Shown: one piece after another, positions 36,238 to 45,318 of the stretch | How positions within the stretch are numbered: the stretch's first letter is position 1 | Layout of the letters: each line of letters starts with the position of its first letter | DNA from: Myxococcota bacterium | GTDB taxonomy: Bacteria; Myxococcota_A; UBA9160; UBA4427 | NCBI GenBank assembly: GCA_029268645.1 | Contig: JAQWNI010000277.1 | Span: forward strand, 1 to 45,318 | Direction: 5' to 3' | Length of the DNA stretch: 45,318 nucleotides | Translations under genes and position numbers: made by a program | Notes under the pieces: generated by a model | Databases searched by the model: none | Seen by the model: the letters and a program-made list of their open reading frames with translations, nothing else | What the model was told of the DNA's origin: nothing

Positions 36238-39210
36238 ATGGACATTCGTTTCTATCTCCTTCTGGTCTGCTTCTTCTTGTCAGGCTTTGCCGGCTTGGTG
36301 TACGAAACGGCCTGGACCCGCGAATTCGCCTTTGTCTTCGGCACCTCGGAGCTGGCCGTTTCGGCAGTTCTTGCGGCCTACATGGGAGGCCTGGCCTTTG
36401 GGGCGGGGCTTGCCGCTCGGCTCGCCCCGAGGCTCAGGAGGCCGGTTCTCGCCTATGGGGTCATCGAGTTAGCGATCGCGGTCGCAGCCCTCGCGGTTCC
36501 TTTCGGCATTCGTTTTGTGACAGGCTTCTATCTGCGGTGGCTGGGGGGGCTCGACGCCCCCCCGGAAACCGTCGGCCTCGCCACGGCGCTCTTTCATCTG
36601 TTGGCGACCTTCATCGTGTTGGTTCCGTGTACCGCGTTAATGGGCGCGACCCTGCCGCTTCTAGCCCGACATGCCGTCCGCAGTGATGAGCAGATCGGAC
36701 CCCGCATCGGGCTCTTGTATGCGACGAATACCGCTGGCGCCATCGCAGGGACTTTGACCGCCGCGTTTTTGTTGTTGCCTGCTTTCGGATTGCGAGAAAC
36801 GGTGTACTACGGGGTGGCGGCTAACCTTGTGGTGTTCGGAGCCGCCGCGGCTCTCGCGCGTCGAGCGCCTCCGGTGCAAGAGCCAGGACTGAGTGCGGGC
36901 CTGACCTCCAGTTGGATCCTGGCGGCGATTGCAATTTCCGGTGCGATCTCCTTCGTATACGAGGTGGTATGGGTTCGCCTGCTGGGATTTGTTCTCGGAG
37001 GCAGCACGGCTGCGTTCGCCACCATGCTGGCGAGTTTCTTGATCGGAATTGCTCTGGGGAGCGCGATTGCGGCTCGCTGGGCCCGCTCGCGTCGCCACGC
37101 CGCCGCCGGATTTGTAGTGGCGCAGCTGGGAACCGCGTTTTTTGCATGGCTTGTTTTTGGTTTCGCCAACCAATTGCCGATGCTGGCCCAAAGCTTTCGG
37201 GCTTCGCCTACGGACCTTCTGGGTGGGTCCGCTGTGGCAATCCTTCTGCTTCTTCCCATTACGCTTTGCATCGGCGCGACGTTTCCGTTTGCGGTTCGGT
37301 TGCATGCCCCCCACGCCGAAGCGGCGGCCCGGGCCAGTGCCCGGGTGTACGCGTGGAATACGGTGGGTTCCATCGTGGGCTCCATCGCAGCGGGATTTTT
37401 TCTACTGCCGGAGATTGGCTTTGAAGGGTCAGTGTTGGTGGGCGTTGTGGCCAATCTCGGACTGGCCGTATGGGCGTTGCTTGTCCAACCCCTTCCCCGC
37501 AAATTTTTCCTCGGGGCCGCGGCGGGGATGGCCGCGATGATCTGGGCCTGGCCTCCGACGATCCCGACAGGCTTGTTTCTTCAGTCTTCTCTCTCCGATC
37601 AAGTGCGCGAAGGGGATTTGGCCTTTGCAGCAGTGGGGCGTTTGGCGACGGTGGTTTTGAAGAGTGATGGTTTTGGCTGGAAGCTCATGACCAATGGATT
37701 GCCTGAGTCGACGATCGAGAAACCCTTTAACCCCCCCGATTCATTCCATCCAGCTCAATGGCTTTCTTTACTCCCCGTCTTGAATCGACCCGATACGAAA
37801 TCTCTCCTGGTGATCGGCCTGGGCGGAGGCAACACAGCGGGTGCGATCACGCCGGGTCTTGAGCGCGTGGATGTGATTGAACTTGAACCCGAGGTCGTTC
37901 GCGCCAATCGCCTGCTGGCTAATCGGAGAATGTACGGAGACCCTTTGGCCGACCCCCGTGTTTCTCTGCTTTATGGCGATGCGCGAGGGGCATTGATGCT
38001 GACGGACCGGCAGTATGACGGCATTGTTTCTCAGCCCTCTCACCCCTGGACGTCGGGCGCTTCTCATCTCTACACTCAAGAGTTTTTCGAGCTGGTCAAA
38101 GAACGTTTGACGCCGGATGGCGTTTTTGTTCAATGGATTGGGTTGGCTTTCGTGGACGAAGCCCTCGTTCGCTCGCTTCTGAGTACGCTCAATCAGGTTT
38201 TTCCCTACGTTCAAACCTACCAGCCTTTCGAGCCCGCTTTGCTTTTCGTGGCGTCCAAGACTCCTCTTGACGTATCTCAAACCGTTTCGGAAGCCCTGGC
38301 TTTGGCTCCAGAACAATTTGCTCGCGTGGGTGTGCTGCGTCCCGAGCATGTGGCGGTGGCTCTATCCCTTGACTCTGAAGGGACAAAGGCGGCGGGGGAG
38401 GGCGCGCCTCTCAATACTGATAACCACAATTTATTGGCGACTTCTGCTTGGCGGATCGGAGACCCTGCTGAAAATCGAAAAGGCGTCGTGGCCATGCTGG
38501 CCGAGCACGACCCCCTCTCCGAGCTTGATCAACCCTGGGAGTCGGCGGCTTTGGCGCAACGTCTATCTAAGACCCGTGCGCAGTCCCGGGCAGCTCAGCT
38601 GCTCGCGGGATTGGATGGGGCAGAGCGTTATACGGCGGCTGGTTTTGTCGCCTACGAGCAGGGCGGAACGATGCGAGCGGCCCGTTCGTTTGACCGAGCT
38701 CGGGCGCTCGCGCCGGAGGATCGCGAGGCGCGGGCGGGCTGGATTTTGACCCGGCCCGACCAGGTCACGGAGGCCGACGTCACTGCCACCGAGTGGGCCT
38801 TTGTCCAGGCGTGGCTTCGAGCGCGCACGAATTCGGACCCAGACGTTTCGGAGTTTGAAGAATCACTGGCTGCGATCGATGCCAATAACATGTTGTTCGA
38901 AGAGGCCACGCGCATGCGGGTTGGGTGGAGGATCGCTTCGGGTGACTCTGCCCGTGCCGAGGAGGCGCGGGAACTGGTTGACCTCCTTTTGGCTCGAGGC
39001 GCTCGACCAGAGGATTATGTGCTGCGCGCTGAAGCGGCTGCCGCAGCGGGCAAACCCGATCAGGCGTGGGCGACTTTGGCGCGTGCAAGGGCTCCCCTCC
39101 GAAGAGCCAAAGGCCAAAGCGGCCTGGTTGATCGCGCACGGGCGGTAGCCCGCTCGCTGCCGGAGCGCACCGGCAGTCAGCAGATCCTTTTCTTTTATGA
39201 AAATTTCTGA
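36238..39210 (+). CDS. Membrane-anchored spermidine-synthase-like protein with C-terminal helical repeats
   Basis: The 990-residue protein resembles the fused MFS/spermidine-synthase family. Residues 1 to about 430 form some 12 hydrophobic segments arranged as two similar halves (CFFLSGFAGLVYETAWTREF and, again, AIAISGAISFVYEVVWVRLL). Residues about 500-700 are a SAM-methyltransferase-like fold with LVIGLGGGNTAGAI and VIELEPEVV. Where spermidine synthases have catalytic Asp residues there is IVSQPSHPWTSGASHLYT, so aminopropyl transfer is unlikely. The last ~200 residues are TPR-like helices. True reaction unknown; an integral-membrane enzyme or transporter-like scaffold is possible. Confidence 0.85.
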   Translation: MDIRFYLLLVCFFLSGFAGLVYETAWTREFAFVFGTSELAVSAVLAAYMGGLAFGAGLAARLAPRLRRPVLAYGVIELAIAVAALAVPFGIRFVTGFYLRWLGGLDAPPETVGLATALFHLLATFIVLVPCTALMGATLPLLARHAVRSDEQIGPRIGLLYATNTAGAIAGTLTAAFLLLPAFGLRETVYYGVAANLVVFGAAAALARRAPPVQEPGLSAGLTSSWILAAIAISGAISFVYEVVWVRLLGFVLGGSTAAFATMLASFLIGIALGSAIAARWARSRRHAAAGFVVAQLGTAFFAWLVFGFANQLPMLAQSFRASPTDLLGGSAVAILLLLPITLCIGATFPFAVRLHAPHAEAAARASARVYAWNTVGSIVGSIAAGFFLLPEIGFEGSVLVGVVANLGLAVWALLVQPLPRKFFLGAAAGMAAMIWAWPPTIPTGLFLQSSLSDQVREGDLAFAAVGRLATVVLKSDGFGWKLMTNGLPESTIEKPFNPPDSFHPAQWLSLLPVLNRPDTKSLLVIGLGGGNTAGAITPGLERVDVIELEPEVVRANRLLANRRMYGDPLADPRVSLLYGDARGALMLTDRQYDGIVSQPSHPWTSGASHLYTQEFFELVKERLTPDGVFVQWIGLAFVDEALVRSLLSTLNQVFPYVQTYQPFEPALLFVASKTPLDVSQTVSEALALAPEQFARVGVLRPEHVAVALSLDSEGTKAAGEGAPLNTDNHNLLATSAWRIGDPAENRKGVVAMLAEHDPLSELDQPWESAALAQRLSKTRAQSRAAQLLAGLDGAERYTAAGFVAYEQGGTMRAARSFDRARALAPEDREARAGWILTRPDQVTEADVTATEWAFVQAWLRARTNSDPDVSEFEESLAAIDANNMLFEEATRMRVGWRIASGDSARAEEARELVDLLLARGARPEDYVLRAEAAAAAGKPDQAWATLARARAPLRRAKGQSGLVDRARAVARSLPERTGSQQILFFYENF

Positions 39211-39248
39211 TCGGTTGGGCTGAGCCGGTGAAGGTGGCTATCTGTGAC

Positions 39249-40127
39249 CTACATCATGGGCAGGGCTTGAAGGTCGAAGGGAAGCTCTCCGCGTCCGATC
39301 CGGGCAGCGCGATCGGATAGGGTGGCTTCCGTTTCAGCATGTCCGAACATGATGATGAATTGGCCTTCCCGGATTCCTTGAAGCGCATGGCGAGCCAAGT
39401 CGTCGAGGTCTTGGAAGGAGAGTTCCATGCCCGCGTTCTTGGCGGCTTCCTTGAAGTCTTCGATGGAAGGGGCGGGCGCGGCTTCGACCTCGCGGGCGAG
39501 TTCCTGTGGCCTATTTCGAGCCGTCGTCCAGATGCCCGTTTCGAGTAGCCCTCCAGAAGGGTAAAAAATCGAAGCGCGAAGCTGGGTTCCCTCGGTTTCC
39601 AACTGAGCACCCAGGCATTCTGTCAGGGTCGAGACAGCCGCCTTGCTGGAGGCGTAAACGCTCTGGTAGGGAAGGGGGGAGATCCCACCATCGCCGGAAG
39701 AAGTGTTGATGATATGGCCCGCTTCGCCTCCGGCAATCATGCGCGGCACGAAAGCTTGGATGCCGTACACGACGCCGTGAATGTTGACACCGTGCACCCA
39801 GCGCCAGTCGTTGGGAGTGGTTTCCCAGATGTTTGCAGAGGGAGCGGCGACCCCTGCGTTGTTAAACAGGAGATGGCAGGCGCCGTGTTTTTCGTAGACG
39901 TAATCGGCGAGGGCATTGACGGATTCAAACTGCGAGACATCGGTTTGGAATCCAGAGATGTCTCCGCCCGTTTCTCCGAGTTCGGCGACTGTCTCTTGCA
40001 GCACATTGTTCTCGACATCGCCAACTACGACGCGAGCGCCCTCGGCGAGGAGTGCGCGAACGAGCGCTTTTCCAATGCCTCCGGCTCCACCCGTGACCAC
40101 CGCGACCTTGCCTTTGAAATCGTCCAT
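39249..40127 (-). CDS. Short-chain dehydrogenase/reductase
   Basis: The 292-residue classical SDR has VVTGGAGGIGKALVRALLAE (cofactor loop TGGAGGIG), VGDVENN (acidic residue after strand 2, suggesting NAD preference), NNAGVAAP and SSGDGG with YASSK (catalytic Ser, Tyr, Lys). The C-terminal GREEN-type tail differs from the SDR at 25959, so they are not recent duplicates. SD GAGGAG before ATG 40127. Monocistronic, convergent with the preceding gene. Confidence 0.92.
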   Translation of the reverse strand: MDDFKGKVAVVTGGAGGIGKALVRALLAEGARVVVGDVENNVLQETVAELGETGGDISGFQTDVSQFESVNALADYVYEKHGACHLLFNNAGVAAPSANIWETTPNDWRWVHGVNIHGVVYGIQAFVPRMIAGGEAGHIINTSSGDGGISPLPYQSVYASSKAAVSTLTECLGAQLETEGTQLRASIFYPSGGLLETGIWTTARNRPQELAREVEAAPAPSIEDFKEAAKNAGMELSFQDLDDLARHALQGIREGQFIIMFGHAETEATLSDRAARIGRGELPFDLQALPMM

Positions 40128-40353
40128 CCCTCGTTCTCCTCTTTTCCCTTAAATGGCCCAGGCCAAGGCTTCGCGATGCGGCCACGTCGTTGACGATTGG
40201 ATCGCTCGGCTCCTGTCCAAGACGGCGACTCTATCATCGGCCGAGAAGGGGTGCCGTAGGCAATCGTTGGAAGGCCGAAGGCATTTAACATTGTTCAGTC
40301 CGCGTGCGAGAAAGTGGTCGGAGCGCTTCGGACGGGGAGCCCGCTCACGCAGA

Positions 40354-40386
40354 AAGCCCCCCGTCGCACTTCGCGGCGGGGGGCTT
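40354..40386 (-). terminator. groESL intrinsic terminator
   Basis: A 14-bp stem (AAGCCCCCCGTCGC / GCGGCGGGGGGCTT, one G-U) with 5-nt loop lies 34 nt after the groEL stop, followed on the minus strand by TTTCTG. Very GC-rich stem with a short U-run. The remaining 40128-40353 interval is the SDR upstream region, with no gene seen. Confidence 0.75.
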
Positions 40387-40419
40387 GGACTGCTTGGGGA
40401 CGAATTCGACCGATTGGTC

Positions 40420-42090
<1,671 letters not shown>

Positions 42091-42378
42091 CTAATCAAGA
42101 ATGCCGAGGACGTCGTCCTCGCGGATGATGAGGTGTTCCGCGCCCTCGATCGTGACTTCAGTGCCGGAATACTTGCTGAACAGCACCTTGTCGCCTTTCT
42201 TGACCTCGAGCGGGATGGAATTGCCATCATCGTCGGTCTTGCCTTTGCCGACGGCAACGACCTTTCCTTCTTGAGGCTTTTCCTTGGCGGTGTCGGGGAT
42301 GATGATCCCGCCAGCCGTCTTTTCTTCTTCGTCGACGCGCTTGACCAGGATGCGATCCTGGAGCGGACGGATCTTCAT
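42091..42378 (-). CDS. groES: GroES (Hsp10) co-chaperonin
   Basis: The 95-residue protein has [20 protein letters not shown], the mobile loop [18 protein letters not shown] and [12 protein letters not shown], all canonical. First gene of groESL; its promoter and CIRCE-like operator lie 150-215 nt upstream. Confidence 0.98.
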   Translation of the reverse strand: MKIRPLQDRILVKRVDEEEKTAGGIIIPDTAKEKPQEGKVVAVGKGKTDDDGNSIPLEVKKGDKVLFSKYSGTEVTIEGAEHLIIREDDVLGILD

Positions 42379-42526
42379 GAATCCATTTCCTTCTTTCTTC
42401 GCGGTTTGGGTTTCACTTCACGGTTTGACGTCCTCCGTGGACCACGGGGTGCGAGCCCCTGGGCCATTGCAGGACGCTCCAATCGGGCGGGGCCACCCTC
42501 GGGGTGAAACGCCGACCCATCGGTGA

Positions 42527-42555
42527 TTTGGCAGACGGAGCCCCCGACTGCCAAA
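42527..42555 (-). promoter_or_regulatory. CIRCE-like operator upstream of groESL (probable HrcA site)
   Basis: An inverted repeat TTTGGCAG...CTGCCAAA. Its core TTGGCAGAC-N9-GACTGCCAA has the exact 9-N9-9 geometry of CIRCE (TTAGCACTC-N9-GAGTGCTAA) and matches 13 of 18 arm bases. It sits just downstream of the -10 box, where it would overlap the transcription start, and hrcA is in the same window. Several central bases differ, so HrcA here may read a variant. Confidence 0.62.
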
Positions 42556-42563
42556 CCGGTCGC

Positions 42564-42591
42564 AATCTAGGCCGGCGAGGCCGAGGGTCAA
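42564..42591 (-). promoter_or_regulatory. groESL sigma-70-type promoter
   Basis: On the minus strand TTGACC (42591-42586), 16 nt, TAGATT (42569-42564). The -35 is 5/6 and the -10 is 4/6. The CIRCE-like repeat starts 8 nt after the -10 box, so repressor and RNA polymerase would compete. Confidence 0.55.
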
Positions 42592-42645
42592 GCCAATGCC
42601 TTCATTTTTTTTATTCCGGGCCAACTTTGGGTGCTTGCACTTTCG

Positions 42646-42683
42646 CTTTGGTTTCGCGAACCTCTTGATGAAGCGAAACAAAG
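42646..42683 (+). promoter_or_regulatory. Inverted repeat upstream of lexA, possible operator
   Basis: CTTTGGTTTCGC (42646-42657) and GCGAAACAAAG (42673-42683) are inverted copies with one extra G in the first arm and a 15-nt spacer; it ends 62 nt before the lexA ATG. It does not match the GAAC-N4-GTTC or GTTC-N7-GTTC SOS boxes. LexA often autoregulates and its box is lineage-specific, so this could be its operator. Weak. Confidence 0.35.
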
Positions 42684-42745
42684 ACGAAGATCCTCGCTCC
42701 CCACGGGTTGTTTCCGGGCTAAGGCGAGGGTCCGACGGAGGTTGG

Positions 42746-43354
42746 ATGGCCCTGACGCGACGGCAGCGAGAAATTTACGACTTCATTTGTGAATTCGTTG
42801 AATCCAATGGCTATTCGCCCAGCCTTGAGGAGATTGGTTCACGCTTTGGCTTGGCCTCTGTGGCGACAGTCCACAAGCACGTCCAGCATCTCGTCGCCAA
42901 GGGCTTTCTCCGAAAGGCCTGGAATCGCTCCCGCTCCCTCGAGCCGGTCCCTCCTTCGGCGGAGGAGGGCGGGTCCGCTGTGCCCTTGCTCGGAACCGTT
43001 GCCGCGGGGCACCCCATTGAGGCCATCGAGCAGGGAGGCGAATCGATCGGCGTTCCGATGGAAATGGTGGGGCGGCCCGGGCAAACCTTTGCCCTCCGGG
43101 TTCGGGGCGATTCGATGATCGAAGATCAGATTTGTGACGGAGATGTCGTCGTGATCGAGCGTCGCGACGAGGCGCGCAATGGCGAGACCGTGGTGGCGTT
43201 GGTGGGCGGCGACGAGGCCACCCTGAAGCGCTTCTATCGGCGGGGTGAGCGCGTTGAGCTGGTCCCCGCGAATTCTTCGATGCAGCCGATCGAGGTCCCG
43301 GCCTCAGATGTACAAATTCGCGGCGTTGTGCGGGGATTGATGAGGACCTTCTAG
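42746..43354 (+). CDS. lexA: LexA SOS repressor
   Basis: Represses DNA-damage genes and self-cleaves with RecA-ssDNA. The 202-residue protein matches E. coli LexA in length. A winged HTH (SLEEIGSRFGLASVATVHKH) precedes the cleavage site Ala87-Gly88 (TVAAGHP). The catalytic dyad is Ser123 (RGDSM) and Lys161 (ATLKRFY). I start at ATG 42746 (GGAGG upstream); the track start 42596 adds 50 non-family residues. Divergent from groESL; the 367-nt intergenic holds the groES promoter, CIRCE-like site and the inverted repeat. Confidence 0.95.
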   Translation: MALTRRQREIYDFICEFVESNGYSPSLEEIGSRFGLASVATVHKHVQHLVAKGFLRKAWNRSRSLEPVPPSAEEGGSAVPLLGTVAAGHPIEAIEQGGESIGVPMEMVGRPGQTFALRVRGDSMIEDQICDGDVVVIERRDEARNGETVVALVGGDEATLKRFYRRGERVELVPANSSMQPIEVPASDVQIRGVVRGLMRTF

Positions 43355-43429
43355 GCCGCCTCCGCTGTCAAGCGGCCAGGGGGATCCCCGCTGCTACCCT
43401 TCAAGGCTCTTTACCAGAAGGATGCAGAC

Positions 43430-43837
43430 GTGCTGCGGGTGACCCGATCCATTCATTTCTCCTCATCACTTCGCTATTGGCTCGAAGATTTGAGCGAGGC
43501 GGAGAATCTGAAGCGCTTCGGAGCCCAGGCTCGGCAGCATGGGCACAACTACGAGCTCGAGATCACCGTCGCCGGGATTCCTGATCCCGAGACCGGTATG
43601 GTGGTCAATTTGACGCATTTAAAGGCCGTGGCTGAAAAAGAGATCATGGCTCGATTCGATCACCGGGACCTCAACGCGGATACGGATTTTTTTGTCCACA
43701 CGCCGCCGACGCCTGAAAATTTCGCATCGGTGGTTTTTCGACTTCTAGACGAGGCGTTACCCGACGGACTCTTGAGTCGTATCCGGCTTTATGCGACTCC
43801 CGAACATTGGGTCGATGTGATCAGAGAGCAGCCGTGA
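43430..43837 (+). CDS. PTPS/QueD-family protein lacking catalytic Cys and Glu
   Basis: The 135-residue T-fold protein is related to 6-pyruvoyl-tetrahydropterin synthase. Zinc ligands are kept: His9, and His37/His39 in RQHGHNYELEI. The catalytic Cys, found 4 or 6 residues before HGH in active members, is absent (FGAQARQ), and so is the Glu of PTPS-III enzymes. The C-terminal catalytic Glu (V-x-ET in the family) is replaced (RLYATPEHW). So it probably binds metal but not by the standard chemistry. Start GTG 43430. Its stop overlaps the next gene start by 2 nt (GTGA), so the two paralogs are translationally coupled. Confidence 0.85.
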   Translation: MLRVTRSIHFSSSLRYWLEDLSEAENLKRFGAQARQHGHNYELEITVAGIPDPETGMVVNLTHLKAVAEKEIMARFDHRDLNADTDFFVHTPPTPENFASVVFRLLDEALPDGLLSRIRLYATPEHWVDVIREQP

Positions 43838-44250
43838 TCATCGTGACGACGCGGTTTCAGTTCCCGGCGGCCCATGTGCTCGCACAGCCTGCATTTTCAG
43901 CTGATAAAAATCGCCAGATCTATGGGAAGTGCGCAAACCCTGCGGGTCATGGCCACGATTATTCGGTCGAGGTTGCGGTCTCTGGCCCGATTGACTCAAA
44001 GACCGGTCAGATCATTGTACCGGGCGTGCTGGCTGAGATTTTTGAAGAGACGATTCGTGCGCGATACGCGCATCGAATGTTGAATGAAGAAAGTCCCTTC
44101 GAAACAATCGTACCGACCGCGGAGAACATGGCGCTCGTCTTTGAAGGGCTTCTGTCCGAAGCCGTTGCGAATCGAAGTTCTGCCCACGTAGCTCAGGTTC
44201 GGGTCGTCGAGACCCGGAGAAATTCTGCTGAATCGGGAGAAATTGAATGA
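43834..44250 (+). CDS. 6-pyruvoyl-tetrahydropterin synthase / QueD-like
   Basis: The 138-residue protein has the full PTPS active site: zinc ligands His14 (AAHVL), His39 and His41 (GHGHDY), catalytic Cys33 ([12 protein letters not shown], six residues before HGH as in animal PTPS) and the C-terminal Glu in [12 protein letters not shown]. Spacing is PTPS-like rather than the CxxxHGH of E. coli QueD, so a tetrahydrobiopterin-type route is more likely than queuosine, though QueD activity cannot be excluded. I start at GTG 43834, overlapping the previous stop. The folE ATG overlaps its stop. Confidence 0.85.
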   Translation: MIIVTTRFQFPAAHVLAQPAFSADKNRQIYGKCANPAGHGHDYSVEVAVSGPIDSKTGQIIVPGVLAEIFEETIRARYAHRMLNEESPFETIVPTAENMALVFEGLLSEAVANRSSAHVAQVRVVETRRNSAESGEIE

Positions 44251-44828
44251 GTGAAGCTGTTGACCCTGTCGAGCCCCTGATTGAGTCCCTGCTGAAGGAA
44301 CTGGGCGAGGATCCGACGAGAGACGGTCTGCTTCGGACCCCAAAGCGGGTGGCTGCAGCCATGCGTTTTTTCACCGAGGGATACCAAATGGACCCTTTGG
44401 AAATTCTGAACAACGCTCTGTTTGATGTCGATTATGATGAAATGGTTCTGGTGCGGGATATCGACTTCTACAGCCTCTGCGAACATCACATGGTTCCATT
44501 CTTCGGTCGGATCCACGTGGGATACATCCCGAACGGTCGCGTTGTGGGCCTCTCGAAAATTCCTCGGCTGGTCGAAATGTATGCCCGCCGCCTTCAAGTC
44601 CAGGAACGCCTGACTACGCAGGTGGCCGGAGCCCTCGAGGAAGTCCTACAGCCGAAAGGAGTCGGCGTCGTGGTGGAGTCCAAGCATCTCTGCATGATGA
44701 TGCGGGGGGTTCAAAAGCAAAACAGTTACGCAATCACGAGTTCTCTGCGCGGCGAATTTGAGCACGATCCGAAAACCCGGGGAGAATTCATGGGATTGCT
44801 TCGCCAGAACCGAGACGCGTTTGCATAG
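44247..44828 (+). CDS. folE: GTP cyclohydrolase I
   Basis: Converts GTP to dihydroneopterin triphosphate, the substrate of the preceding PTPS. The 193-residue protein has the zinc ligands Cys78, His81 ([10 protein letters not shown]) and Cys149 ([10 protein letters not shown]), and the signature [20 protein letters not shown]. Its ATG overlaps the PTPS stop (ATGA), giving a three-gene pterin operon. Bases 44829-44935 after it show no gene. Confidence 0.96.
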   Translation: MSEAVDPVEPLIESLLKELGEDPTRDGLLRTPKRVAAAMRFFTEGYQMDPLEILNNALFDVDYDEMVLVRDIDFYSLCEHHMVPFFGRIHVGYIPNGRVVGLSKIPRLVEMYARRLQVQERLTTQVAGALEEVLQPKGVGVVVESKHLCMMMRGVQKQNSYAITSSLRGEFEHDPKTRGEFMGLLRQNRDAFA

Positions 44829-44935
44829 CGGGTTGCGGAGAGTGCGTCACAGGTTCCGCTTGGTTGTGGCACATCGCACGCGATAGTTCAGTCAAATCGG
44901 ATGAACGGTTTGAAAGCGCGTGTAGGCGCCGAACT

Positions 44936-45318
44936 TCAAGGCGTTGGCGAAAGCACTAACGATGAATTCACGAGCAGGTCCCCGTTTTCCTCTAGAATTT
45001 CGCGTTGTGCTTCGATCCAGTCCTGCATCATGCGATTTCGTTTGGCGTCGAGCAGATTCGGCTGAATCTGGGCAACGGTCGCATCCAGTTCCTCGGCTCC
45101 CGGCATGTTGTGCTCGATCAACTGAACGAGGACGAGCCGATCGCCGACCCGATGCACCGTCGGACTGCTGGGGCGGTCTAGGTCCAGTCTAAAAGCTGTG
45201 TCCATGACATCGGAGGCGGCCCCCAAACCCAGAATGAATCCGTCGGGTCTGCGTGTCAGGAGAGGCGTCCTGCCCAGGGTAAGGCCTTGCTCCCGGGCTG
45301 CTTCTTCGAGGGACTGGC
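44936..45318 (-). CDS. SurA/PpiD-type peptidyl-prolyl isomerase, C-terminal part (truncated by window)
   Basis: The track ORF begins at 45226, but the frame is open to the window edge (SLEEAAREQGL..., FILGLG), so only the 3' end of a longer gene is seen. The visible part has SDVMDTAFRLDLDRPSSPTV and LVLVQLIEHNMPGAEELD, then a helical C-terminus, as in the region following the parvulin domain of PpiD/SurA periplasmic chaperones. Convergent with folE. Confidence 0.75.
   Translation of the reverse strand, partial: QSLEEAAREQGLTLGRTPLLTRRPDGFILGLGAASDVMDTAFRLDLDRPSSPTVHRVGDRLVLVQLIEHNMPGAEELDATVAQIQPNLLDAKRNRMMQDWIEAQREILEENGDLLVNSSLVLSPTP

Overview
The window is about 45 kb of GC-rich, gene-dense bacterial chromosome. 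It has short intergenic gaps, many GTG/TTG starts and tight operons, and I see no rRNA, tRNA, insertion sequence, prophage or CRISPR array. The contents are hrcA-grpE-dnaK-dnaJ, groESL, lexA, lon, a compact chemotaxis operon, larBC, lipid/aromatic catabolism genes, an F420-type oxidoreductase and a probable AhpD-like selenoprotein. This mix suggests an uncultured delta-proteobacterium-like lineage (Myxococcota, Desulfobacterota or Binatota sense). That placement is inference from gene content, not phylogeny.

Layout. 0-7 kb: exported gamma-glutamyltransferase (+), then on the minus strand an M16 double-domain peptidase followed by an AhpD-like gene interrupted by one in-frame TGA at the second position of its C-x-x-C motif, with a SECIS-like hairpin 17 nt after the TGA; divergent to these is hemW. 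7-14.6 kb: heat-shock operon hrcA-grpE-dnaK-dnaJ plus a lipoprotein resembling penicillin-binding-protein activators; dnaK has a leader hairpin that buries its Shine-Dalgarno (SD), and a 55-codon antisense small ORF fills the dnaK-dnaJ gap. 14.8-18.2 kb: lon and thiL. 18.3-22.8 kb: chemotaxis operon mcp-cheW-cheY-cheA-cheC, where cheA is split between two frames at an A7 run carrying the hallmarks of a -1 recoding site. 23-25.8 kb: larB, larC and an alpha/beta hydrolase, translationally coupled. 26-32 kb: catabolic cluster (SDR, crotonase, Rieske ferredoxin, LLM oxidoreductase, TesB thioesterase; convergent old-yellow-enzyme/dienoyl-CoA-reductase-like flavoprotein). 32.4-39.2 kb: a large winged-helix/AAA/TPR regulator, a small zinc-ribbon protein and a membrane-anchored spermidine-synthase-like protein. 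39.2-42.6 kb (minus): SDR and groES-groEL with a promoter and a CIRCE-like operator. 42.7-44.8 kb: lexA, then two PTPS/QueD paralogs and folE. The window ends inside a SurA/PpiD-like gene.

Together the genes cover protein quality control (HrcA regulon, Lon, GroESL, SurA/PpiD-like), envelope maintenance, signalling and cofactor synthesis (heme chaperone, thiamine, nickel-pincer, pterin). The most notable signals are two probable recoding events, Sec insertion in the AhpD-like protein and a -1 shift in cheA. Next are two regulatory structures in the heat-shock genes and a PTPS pair of which one member lacks its catalytic residues.
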